The position numbers and the translations under genes are program-made. Positions 57,081 through 64,000 of a stretch of DNA of 64,000 nucleotides are shown here, piece after piece. The notes beneath the pieces are model-generated. The model was not told the DNA's origin. It saw only the letters and a list, made by a program, of their open reading frames with translations, and did no database searches. Within the stretch, counting starts at the first letter, position 1. Each line of letters begins with the position of its first letter. This DNA is from Solimicrobium sp043758755. GTDB taxonomy: Bacteria > Pseudomonadota > Gammaproteobacteria > Burkholderiales > Burkholderiaceae_D. The stretch is taken from the NCBI GenBank assembly GCA_043758755.1, contig JAYVMW010000028.1, positions 74,024-138,023 on the forward strand. Reading direction: 5' to 3'.

Positions 57081-57536
57081 ATGGCAACAGCCAAAAAACC
57101 AGCAGCCGCAGCCAAGAAACCTGCAGCAGCAAAAAAACCAGTAGCCAAGGCAGCAGCTAAAAAGCCAGTCGCAGCGGCAAAAAAAGCAGCTCCAGCTAAA
57201 AAGCCAGTAGCAGCAGCTAAAAAAGCAGCTCCAGCTAAAAAAGCGGCTCCAGCTAAAGCAGTAGTTAAAAAAGCGCCAGCAGCTAAAAAAGCAAATACTG
57301 CATTCATGAAACCGATGAATCTGTCAGCATCACTGGCAGCAGTAATTGGCACAGCACCACTGCCACGTACTGAAGTTACCAAGAAAATCTGGGAATACAT
57401 CAAAAAGCACAAGCTGCAAGATGAAGCCAACAAACGCATGATCAACGGCGACGCAAAACTGGTTGCTGTATTCGGCGGTAAAAAACAAGTATCCATGTTT
57501 GAAATGACAAAACTTATTTCTGCTCACTTGTCTTAA
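57081..57536 (+). CDS. SWIB-domain protein with histone H1-like N-terminal tail
   Basis: The 151-residue protein has two distinct parts. Residues 1-73 are Lys/Ala/Pro repeats like the H1-like protein at 44463. Residues 74-151 form a SWIB domain (FMKPMNLSASLAAVIG, PLPRTEVTKKIWEYIKKHKLQ, INGDAKLVAVFGGKKQVSMFEMTKLISAHL), the fold found in SWI/SNF BAF60b and in chlamydial topoisomerase and SWIB proteins. SWIB domains mediate protein contact in chromatin complexes; here it probably acts in the nucleoid. AGGAGG lies nine bases before the ATG, an excellent ribosome site. It has its own terminator. Confidence 0.9.
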   Translation: MATAKKPAAAAKKPAAAKKPVAKAAAKKPVAAAKKAAPAKKPVAAAKKAAPAKKAAPAKAVVKKAPAAKKANTAFMKPMNLSASLAAVIGTAPLPRTEVTKKIWEYIKKHKLQDEANKRMINGDAKLVAVFGGKKQVSMFEMTKLISAHLS

Positions 57537-57560
57537 TTCTTGGGGCTGTGCCCTAAACAA

Positions 57561-57590
57561 AAACGCCCGCATCGCGCGGGCGTTTTTGTT
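57561..57590. terminator. Bidirectional intrinsic terminator
   Basis: AAACGCCCGC (57561-57570) pairs with GCGGGCGTTT (57576-57585) around a 5-base loop, with T on the right and A on the left. It ends the SWIB gene (+) and the transglycosylase gene (-). Confidence 0.9.
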
Positions 57591-57611
57591 TGTGCAGCTA
57601 TGACACCAGGA

Positions 57612-58235
57612 TCACGAGTTGCTGGCCGGCGCCTTGTATTCCCATTTCTTCCAGGCCGACAATACCATGTTGGGATATTCAGGCTGGCCACGACTGCCGT
57701 TATATCGTCCTAACGCCATGTACAGGTTCCCACCCTCCATATCAATATACATGCGCAGGATGGAGCAGCCATAGCGCAGATTGGTGGTCATGTTAAACAG
57801 CTTTTGCGCGTCATTGTCGCCGATTACGTGCGACCAGAACGGCATGACCTGCATCAGGCCACGCGCGCCAACCACCGAAGTTGCGTATTTGCGGAACGCC
57901 GACTCAACCTGAATCAGGCCGAGCACCATGGCCGGATCTAGACCGGCCCGCTTTGCTTCATACCAGGTTGTTTCCAGAAACTCGATGCGCGACTGATTGT
58001 CCGGGATTTTTTTCTTCAGCCTTTGTGACATCTCACCCAACCACTGAATATATCCGAGCCGGTCTTCAACTGCGGCAAATCTGGGCTTGGGAGGACGATT
58101 GTCAACCACGGCTCTTGACAGCGCCAGACGAACTGAATCAGCCATAGCCTCTTCTTTTTGATTGCCGGCCCAAACTGGCCCCTGCATCAAAAAGAAAACA
58201 CCGAACAATGAAATAGTGGTTTGAATTGCTTTCAT
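57612..58235 (-). CDS. Lytic murein transglycosylase (SLT family, small form)
   Basis: The 207-residue precursor has a signal peptide (SLFGVFFLMQGPVWAGNQ). The catalytic Glu lies in GLIQVESAFRKYA, and ARGLMQVMPFW, NLRYGC and ALGRYNGSRG are the next SLT motifs. It cleaves peptidoglycan to 1,6-anhydromuramyl products, the precursors of the substrates of AmpD encoded 7 kb away. The proS gene lies 29 bases upstream on the same strand, so cotranscription is possible. Confidence 0.88.
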   Translation of the reverse strand: MKAIQTTISLFGVFFLMQGPVWAGNQKEEAMADSVRLALSRAVVDNRPPKPRFAAVEDRLGYIQWLGEMSQRLKKKIPDNQSRIEFLETTWYEAKRAGLDPAMVLGLIQVESAFRKYATSVVGARGLMQVMPFWSHVIGDNDAQKLFNMTTNLRYGCSILRMYIDMEGGNLYMALGRYNGSRGQPEYPNMVLSAWKKWEYKAPASNS

Positions 58236-58264
58236 TCTGCTGTATTTGGCTTTCTGGCCTTAAG

Positions 58265-59998
58265 TTACGCTTTCAATTTTTCCTGAATAAACTGCACCAT
58301 ATCGGCCACCGAAATTGCGGTTGCTGCACTGTCGCGTCGCCCCTGGTATTCCAGCTTGCCGTCTTTCAAACCACGCTCGCCGATCACAACGCGATGCGGC
58401 ACGCCAATCAATTCCCAGTCCGCAAACATTGCGCCAGGACGTTCACCGCGATCGTCCAGAATTACATCGATTCCTGCACCAAGCAAAGCCGCATACAGCG
58501 TTTCGGTTTCCGCTTTGACCTGTTCGCTGCGATCATATCCCATCGGGCATAGAACCACCGCAAATGGAGCCAGTGCGGTCGGCCACACGATACCCTTATC
58601 ATCAAAATTCTGCTCGATCGCAGCACCCAGTATGCGGGTAATACCGATGCCATAACACCCCATCTGCAGTAATTGTGGCTTGCCGTTTTCATCCAGATAA
58701 GTGGCCTTCATCGATTCCGAATACGATGTGCCCAACTGAAAAACATGACCCACTTCAATGCCGCGCTGTATTGCAAGCACACCTTTGCCATCCGGCGATG
58801 GGTCACCGGCCTGCACGTTACGGATATCTGCAACGTGGGCAAGCGGTATGTCACGCTCCCAATTCACTCCAGTCAGGTGATAGCCGGCTTCATTGGCGCC
58901 ACAGACAAAATCGCTCATCATGGCAACCGTGCGATCTATGACCAGGTTCACGGGGCCTTTGGTACCGATCGGTCCCAGGTAACCCGGAACGCAGCCGAAA
59001 GTCTCAATAATTTCTTCTTCAGTTGCCATGCGCGAGTCTTTCAGACCAGCGACCTTACCAACCTTGATTTCGTTCATTTCATGGTCACCACGCAGCAATA
59101 ACAACCAGATCTGTTTTTTGACCTTGCCGTCTTCACTGGCGTCAACAGCCAATACCACGGATTTTACTGTCTGCTGCAAGCCAATATGCAGAAGTTCAGC
59201 CACCTGCTCACATTTGGTCAGATTTGGCGTTGCCACTTTTGCACATTGCTGTTGCGGCGCAGCGCGCTCGTTAATTAACGGCAAAGCTTCAGCAGCTTCC
59301 ATATTCGCTGCATAGTCAGAGGTTGGACAATATACCAATGCATCTTCACCGGTGTCGGCAATGACATGAAATTCATGCGAGCCGGTTCCGCCTATAGCTC
59401 CGTTATCGGCAGCGACGGCGCGGAATTCAAGGCCAAAGCGCTGAAAAATCCGCACATAGGCATCAAACATGATTTTGTAGGAAGTTTGCAGTCCGGGCAG
59501 ATCCCGGTCAAAGGAATAAGCATCCTTCATGGTGAATTCGCGCCCACGCATCAAGCCGAAGCGGGGGCGGCGCTCATCGCGGAATTTGGTCTGGATATGA
59601 TAAAAATTGATGGGTAGCTGGCGGTAGGATCTGATATCGGAACGCGCTACATCGGTAATGACTTCTTCCGAGGTTGGCTGAATGATGAAATCACGACCAT
59701 GGCGATCTTTGACCCTTAACAGTTCGGGGCCATATTTCTGCCAACGCCCGGTTTCCTGCCAAAGCTCGGCCGGCTGCACGACCGGCATGAGCATTTCGAT
59801 AGCGCCGGCACTGTTCATTTCTTCGCGGACTATCGCTTCAACTTTGCGAATGATACGCAACCCCATCGGCATATAGTTGTAGATTCCGGAACCAAGTCGC
59901 TTGATCAGACCGGCCCGCATCATTAACTTATGGCTAACAATTTCGGCATCAGCCGGTGCTTCTTTTAGGGTTGAAATAAAAAATCGGATTGCGCGCAT
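58265..59998 (-). CDS. proS: Prolyl-tRNA synthetase (bacterial type)
   Basis: The 577-residue class II synthetase joins proline to tRNA(Pro). Motif 2 is in FRDERRPRFGLMRGREFTMKDAYSFD near residue 137. The INS editing domain spans about residues 225-390 and contains GPIGTKGP. Motif 3 GIGITRILGAAIEQ and the anticodon-binding domain follow. The presence of the INS domain marks the bacterial ProS form. It is divergent from rppH. Confidence 0.96.
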   Translation of the reverse strand: MRAIRFFISTLKEAPADAEIVSHKLMMRAGLIKRLGSGIYNYMPMGLRIIRKVEAIVREEMNSAGAIEMLMPVVQPAELWQETGRWQKYGPELLRVKDRHGRDFIIQPTSEEVITDVARSDIRSYRQLPINFYHIQTKFRDERRPRFGLMRGREFTMKDAYSFDRDLPGLQTSYKIMFDAYVRIFQRFGLEFRAVAADNGAIGGTGSHEFHVIADTGEDALVYCPTSDYAANMEAAEALPLINERAAPQQQCAKVATPNLTKCEQVAELLHIGLQQTVKSVVLAVDASEDGKVKKQIWLLLLRGDHEMNEIKVGKVAGLKDSRMATEEEIIETFGCVPGYLGPIGTKGPVNLVIDRTVAMMSDFVCGANEAGYHLTGVNWERDIPLAHVADIRNVQAGDPSPDGKGVLAIQRGIEVGHVFQLGTSYSESMKATYLDENGKPQLLQMGCYGIGITRILGAAIEQNFDDKGIVWPTALAPFAVVLCPMGYDRSEQVKAETETLYAALLGAGIDVILDDRGERPGAMFADWELIGVPHRVVIGERGLKDGKLEYQGRRDSAATAISVADMVQFIQEKLKA

Positions 59999-60179
59999 AA
60001 CAATGAGTTCTTTTTAAATAGAGGAGGTTATAATCAACGCAATTTTAAAGGATTAGTTGGCTTATGCACCCATTGTTTACAGTTTTTTGATCCAAACTCT
60101 GATTAAAACAGAATATTTAAGAGTTTTATTGAAAATTACAGTGGTATGTGCAGACGTCGCAGAAAGTTTTGAGGACATC

Positions 60180-60794
60180 ATGCTTGATCGTGAAGGCTTC
60201 AGGCCGAACGTAGGCATCATTCTGCTCAACCCTACGAATGAAGTATGGTGGGGCAAACGGGTGCGCGAACACTCTTGGCAATTTCCGCAAGGAGGCATTA
60301 AATACGGTGAAACTCCCGAACAGGCCATGTTCAGAGAGCTCGAAGAAGAAACCGGATTATTACCCCAGCACGTCAAAGTCATCGGTCGCACCCGCGACTG
60401 GCTGCGCTATGAAGTGCCGGATCACTTCATCAAGCGCGATGTGCGTGGTCATTATCGCGGTCAAAAACAGATCTGGTTTTTGCTGAGAATGACTGGCAGG
60501 GATTGCGATGTCAATCTGCGCGCGTCGAATCATCCTGAATTTGATGCATGGCGCTGGCATGACTATTGGGTGCCGCTGGATATGGTGATTGAATTCAAAC
60601 GCGAAGTGTATCAACTGGCATTGCAGGAACTGTCACGTTTTTTGTCACGTCCGGAACGCTCCAAACCCAGACATACCGGTCGTTATTTGCGACAGCAGCA
60701 GCCGACTCACCATCAGGATAACTCTGAAATCAAAACCGACAGCAGCGTTGACGGTGCCGAATTGTCAATTAAACCGGACAACCAAGACCACTAG
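60180..60794 (+). CDS. rppH: RNA pyrophosphohydrolase RppH
   Basis: The 204-residue Nudix enzyme removes the 5' pyrophosphate of mRNA and triggers decay. The Nudix box GGIKYGETPEQAMFRELEEETGL starts near residue 36. The N-terminus MLDREGFRPNVGIILLN is typical, which supports the ATG 60180 over an upstream in-frame TTG. The last 50 residues are a polar, probably disordered tail. It is divergent from proS and its stop overlaps the proB stop by four bases (tail to tail). Confidence 0.93.
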   Translation: MLDREGFRPNVGIILLNPTNEVWWGKRVREHSWQFPQGGIKYGETPEQAMFRELEEETGLLPQHVKVIGRTRDWLRYEVPDHFIKRDVRGHYRGQKQIWFLLRMTGRDCDVNLRASNHPEFDAWRWHDYWVPLDMVIEFKREVYQLALQELSRFLSRPERSKPRHTGRYLRQQQPTHHQDNSEIKTDSSVDGAELSIKPDNQDH

Positions 60795-61915
60795 CAATTC
60801 AGCAAAACCAGATTGTCCCTGTGGATCAATTCGGATTCTTCAATAAATCCCAATATCCCGGCAATTTCAGAAGATGCATGGCGCCTGATGCGGCGTGCAT
60901 CGCTGCTGGAATAATTGGTGAGGCCGCGTGCAACTGCAACGCCGGACTGATTGAGGCAGGTAACAGCCGCGCCACGCCCAAACTCACCCAGCACATCAAC
61001 TACGCCAATGGGCAGCAGAGATTTACCTTCATTGACCAGTTTGCTGGCAGCACCATCATCCAGAATAAATTGTCCGGTCGTTTGCAAGTGATCCTGCAAC
61101 CATTGCTTGCGCGCGGCCAATGGCGCAGTCTGGGCTATTAAATGTGTGCCGATTGCTTCACCCTGCATAAGGCGTACCAGTACTTCGGGTTCCCGTCCCC
61201 AGGCAATGACGGTATGAGCGCCGGAATTGGCGGCCCGTTTGGCGGCCAGAATTTTGGTTAGCATGCCGCCCCGACCTATGCTGCTGCCGGCCCCGCCGGC
61301 CATGTCTTCCAGTTTTGGATCGCCCGCGGTGGCATGATGAATGAATTCTGCGTCCGGATTTTTGCGCGGATCGGCACTGTATAATCCGGCCTGATCGGTA
61401 AGTATGATCAGCGCATCCGCTTCAATCAGATTGGCGACCAGCGCGCCTAGCGTATCGTTATCACCGAGTTTGATTTCATCGGTGACAACGGTGTCATTTT
61501 CATTAATGATGGGAACAATGCCAAAACGCAGCAACGTGCGCAAGGTGGAGCGGGCATTGAGATAACGTTCGCGGTCTGCCAGATCCGCATGGGTCAGCAG
61601 AACCTGGGCAGTACCAATATCATGCTGACGAAAGCTGGTTTCATAGATTTGCGCCAGGCCCATCTGTCCAACTGCGGCGCACGCTTGCAATTCATCGATT
61701 TCGGTTGGGCGCCTGGTAAATCCAAGTCGTTGCATGCCTTCGGCAATCGCACCAGAACTCACCAGTACAACTTCCTTGCCCATTTTTCTGAGGCAGGCAA
61801 TTTGCGCCGCCCAGTTTTGAATCGCGTTGTGATCAAGCCCGCGCCCATCATTGGTCACCAGTGATGAACCGACTTTAATAATCAGTCTTTTACCGCCTTG
61901 AAGCTCGATTCCCAT
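60791..61915 (-). CDS. proB: Glutamate 5-kinase
   Basis: The 374-residue enzyme starts proline synthesis. The amino-acid-kinase domain has IIKVGSSLVTNDG near residue 10, IPIINENDTVVTDEIKLGDNDTLGALVA near 130, ILTDQAGLYSADP, and GGMLTKILAAKRA. A C-terminal PUA domain (about 280-374) is present. I chose ATG 61915 over an upstream TTG (61933). It follows obgE, the usual obgE-proB pairing in betaproteobacteria. Confidence 0.95.
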   Translation of the reverse strand: MGIELQGGKRLIIKVGSSLVTNDGRGLDHNAIQNWAAQIACLRKMGKEVVLVSSGAIAEGMQRLGFTRRPTEIDELQACAAVGQMGLAQIYETSFRQHDIGTAQVLLTHADLADRERYLNARSTLRTLLRFGIVPIINENDTVVTDEIKLGDNDTLGALVANLIEADALIILTDQAGLYSADPRKNPDAEFIHHATAGDPKLEDMAGGAGSSIGRGGMLTKILAAKRAANSGAHTVIAWGREPEVLVRLMQGEAIGTHLIAQTAPLAARKQWLQDHLQTTGQFILDDGAASKLVNEGKSLLPIGVVDVLGEFGRGAAVTCLNQSGVAVARGLTNYSSSDARRIRRHASSEIAGILGFIEESELIHRDNLVLLNC

Positions 61916-62002
61916 GTTCTGTAGCCTATCCAATTCACATCAAACGCAGCAATTTTAATTACTAATCTGTTTGCATGATACTTATTTTGATAAGCATTTC
62001 AC

Positions 62003-62041
62003 AAAACAGCGTGGCTGAGCTCTTTTGGAAATCAGCCGCGC
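62003..62041 (-). terminator. Weak terminator-like hairpin after obgE
   Basis: On the minus strand GCGCGGCTGA pairs with TCAGCCACGC with one mismatch, then TGTTTTG. It could weakly end obgE transcripts before proB. Confidence 0.42.
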
Positions 62042-62053
62042 ACGGGTACTTTT

Positions 62054-63160
62054 TTAATCCATGATTTTAAAACGCGGATCATCCGGCTCGATTGATAACA
62101 CACCATGTGCAGACTCTTCCATGGTGGTTTCTTCAGAACGGTTTTCTTCGACCCGTTTTTCAGCCAGATACGAATAGATCGCCATAACCAATTCTTCACA
62201 TCCGGCACGATTCAATGCTGAAATTTCAAAAACCGGACCTTTCCAGGCCAGCTTTTTCACGAAATCCTTGACGCGTTTTTTACGCTCATCCTCTGGCACC
62301 ATATCCAGCTTGTTCAGCACCAGCCAGCGCGGCTTGTCGTACAGACTTTCATCATACTTGCGCAGTTCCTGCGCCAGCGCCTTGGCTTCCTTGACCGGAT
62401 CGACACCATCAAACGGAGAAAAATCAATGATATGCAAGAGCAATCCGGTACGCTGCAAATGGCGCAGAAACTGATGTCCCAGTCCGGCCCCTTCAGCCGC
62501 ACCTTCTATCAATCCCGGAATATCGGCAATCACAAAGCTTTTTTCATGGCTGACCCTGACTACGCCCAGATTCGGATGCAAAGTGGTAAACGGGTAATCG
62601 GCAATTTTTGGACGTGCATTGGAGACGGCCGTGATAAAAGTGGACTTGCCGGCATTCGGCATGCCCAACAAACCAACATCAGCCAGCACTTTCAGTTCCA
62701 GACGCAATTCACGGCGTTCTCCTTCTTTGCCGTTGCCGTGTTGGCGGGGGGCGCGATTGGTCGAGGTTTTAAAATGGATATTGCCCCAACCGCCATCGCC
62801 ACCTTTGGCCAGCAGGACAATCTGCCCATGCTCGGTTAAATCGGCAATTTGTTCTTCGGTATTGCGATCAAAAATCAGTGTGCCGACCGGCATGCGCATG
62901 TAGACATCGTCCGCGCCTTTGCCATAACAGTCAGCGCCGCGGCCGTTTTCACCGCGCTTGGCCATATGCAATTTGGAAAAGCGGAAATCAACCAGAGTAT
63001 TGATGTTGCGGTCGGCGACGGCAAATATACTGCCACCCTTCCCACCATCACCGCCGTCGGGTCCGCCAAACGGACGGAATTTTTCACGACAAAACGATGC
63101 GATCCCGTTGCCACCATCTCCTGCCACTACCTCAATACGCGCTTCATCAATAAATTTCAT
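62054..63160 (-). CDS. obgE: Obg GTPase
   Basis: The 368-residue ribosome-associated GTPase has a glycine-rich Obg domain (DGGNGIASFCREKFRPFGGPDGGDGGKGG near residue 17) and a G domain: GLLGMPNAGKSTFI (G1), DIPGLIEGAAEG, NKLDMVPEDE. The start is ATG 63160 (MKFIDEAR). Obg is essential and links ribosome assembly to growth and stress. It lies downstream of rplU-rpmA, as expected. Confidence 0.97.
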   Translation of the reverse strand: MKFIDEARIEVVAGDGGNGIASFCREKFRPFGGPDGGDGGKGGSIFAVADRNINTLVDFRFSKLHMAKRGENGRGADCYGKGADDVYMRMPVGTLIFDRNTEEQIADLTEHGQIVLLAKGGDGGWGNIHFKTSTNRAPRQHGNGKEGERRELRLELKVLADVGLLGMPNAGKSTFITAVSNARPKIADYPFTTLHPNLGVVRVSHEKSFVIADIPGLIEGAAEGAGLGHQFLRHLQRTGLLLHIIDFSPFDGVDPVKEAKALAQELRKYDESLYDKPRWLVLNKLDMVPEDERKKRVKDFVKKLAWKGPVFEISALNRAGCEELVMAIYSYLAEKRVEENRSEETTMEESAHGVLSIEPDDPRFKIMD

Positions 63161-63250
63161 AATCTTCGGTCCTTCCACTGCTCAATCAAAAAAGGCACTT
63201 TTATAAATCCGCAGACTACTAGACTAGACGCTGATTTATAAAAATGCCAT

Positions 63251-63276
63251 AAAAAAAGCTCTACCAATGGTAGAGC
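63251..63276 (-). terminator. Intrinsic terminator after rpmA
   Basis: GGCTCTACC-type stem: GCTCTACC (63258-63265) pairs with GGTAGAGC (63269-63276). On the minus strand seven T follow. The gap 63161-63379 contains it and must also carry the obgE promoter. Confidence 0.82.
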
Positions 63277-63379
63277 CTTTGTATTGCCAAAGGCTAAGCA
63301 CTTATTGGATAAGCCACAAGAGTTCAGCCTGGCAAGTGATGCAGCTCAGCTGCAACACCCTAACATTACAAAACAACTA

Positions 63380-63643
63380 TTACGCTGCTACAGGTACGAT
63401 AGTAGCGAACTGATGTTTTTGAGCGCCCTTGATTACAAACTGTACTTTGCCTGGAATCAATGCGAACAATGTGTGATCTTTACCCATGCCGACGTTTTCA
63501 CCAGGGTGAACTCGTGTGCCACGTTGACGGATGATGATGCCGCCAGCGTTGATTGATTGGCCGCCGTAAACTTTTACGCCAAGTCGTTTCGACTCGGAAT
63601 CACGACCGTTGCGCGTGGTGCCGCCGCCTTTTTTGTGTGCCAT
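63380..63643 (-). CDS. rpmA: Ribosomal protein bL27
   Basis: The 87-residue protein begins MAHKKGGGTTRNGRDSESKR and contains RQRGTRVHPGENVGMGKDHTLFAL, both hallmark L27 sequences. L27's N-terminus reaches the peptidyl transferase centre. It follows rplU by about 60 bases. Confidence 0.97.
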   Translation of the reverse strand: MAHKKGGGTTRNGRDSESKRLGVKVYGGQSINAGGIIIRQRGTRVHPGENVGMGKDHTLFALIPGKVQFVIKGAQKHQFATIVPVAA

Positions 63644-63702
63644 TTAAGACTCCTTGCTATATTCTGAAAATTGGTTGCTTGATTATGTCAAACCCTGAGG
63701 GA

Positions 63703-64000
63703 TTAACCGTTAATCGAAACGATGTGCAACTCGGTATAATTTTGGCGATGGCCCTGGTGCTTCTGGTAATGCTTACGACGACGCATCTTGAAAATTGTTA
63801 CCTTGTCGTGGCGTCCATGCGCCACTACCGTAGCCATCACCGTAGCACCTGCAACCAATGGGGCTCCAACTTTCAGAGTATCCCCCTCACCAACGGCGAG
63901 GACTTGGTCAATGGTGATTTCGGATCCGATGTCTGCAGGTATCTGTTCTATTTTAAGTTTTTGGCCAGCAGCAACTTTATATTGTTTGCCACCAGTTTTT
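63703..64000 (-). CDS. rplU: Ribosomal protein bL21, N-terminus cut by window edge
   Basis: Read leftwards from 64000, the frame encodes KTGGKQYKVAAGQ and continues to KMRRRKHYQKHQGHRQNYTEL, ending INGstop at 63703. This is the L21 sequence. About the first five residues, including the start codon, lie beyond the window. It heads the rplU-rpmA-obgE-proB series. Confidence 0.96.
   Translation of the reverse strand, partial: KTGGKQYKVAAGQKLKIEQIPADIGSEITIDQVLAVGEGDTLKVGAPLVAGATVMATVVAHGRHDKVTIFKMRRRKHYQKHQGHRQNYTELHIVSING

Noticed and set aside
57056..57496. 146-codon frame opposite the SWIB gene
   Set aside because: Ala/Phe-rich product is the mirror of the Lys/Ala tail; no independent support.

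Overview
The window is chromosomal DNA of a betaproteobacterium, most likely Burkholderiales and perhaps Oxalobacteraceae or a relative. The grounds are gene content and order: ptsN-hprK-rapZ, ffh-ccsA/ypjD-PP0621-pilS-pilR-ampD, lolB-ispE-tRNA(Gln)-prs-rplY, rplU-rpmA-obgE-proB, a 1321-residue DUF3683 oxidoreductase, and Lys/Ala-rich histone H1-like proteins. Base composition looks close to balanced. Genus assignment is inference. No phage, insertion sequence, integrase or CRISPR array was seen; nearly all of the DNA is housekeeping.

Layout. 1-3.1 kb: a zinc carboxypeptidase cut by the left edge, then a two-gene unit resembling a type III secretion class II chaperone and its hydrophobic client. 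3.1-10.8 kb: a tightly packed minus-strand operon (DUF3683 flavo-iron-sulfur oxidase, HIT protein, DUF971 protein, ubiE, ubiJ, ubiB). 11-16.6 kb: ilvA, queF, pagP, then ptsN-hprK-rapZ. 16.7-25.4 kb, minus strand: NatAB-type ABC exporter, secreted hydrolase, secreted amidohydrolase, mutY, a dynamin-like GTPase and mutM. 25.5-34.8 kb, plus strand: TPR lipoprotein, lolB, ispE, tRNA-Gln, prs, rplY, uvrD and a Na+/H+ antiporter family protein. 34.8-43.2 kb, mostly minus: acetate permease pair, DUF3025, pyrC, several accessory genes and an Atm1-type exporter. 43.3-50 kb: thioesterase, YggT, an H1-like protein, a possible 45-residue basic peptide, and class Ia ribonucleotide reductase nrdAB with two NrdR boxes. 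50-55 kb: ampD, pilRS, PP0621 and ccsA. 55-64 kb: ffh, an H1-tail/SWIB fusion, a lytic transglycosylase, proS, rppH, proB, obgE, rpmA and rplU (cut by the right edge).

Themes. Several genes act on the envelope (pagP, lolB, ampD, the transglycosylase, ispE). Others serve ubiquinone biosynthesis and flavin-linked respiration, guanine-oxidation repair (mutY, mutM), nucleotide supply (prs, pyrC, nrdAB), or nucleoid structure (H1-like, H1-SWIB).

The least ordinary parts are the orphan chaperone/translocator-like pair at 1.8-3.1 kb, the AT-rich gap at 45.1-45.8 kb with a possible small basic protein and oppositely oriented terminators, the H1-SWIB fusion, the giant DUF3683 enzyme, and a long imperfect palindrome after uvrD. 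I found no clear defence system, secretion apparatus or biosynthetic cluster.
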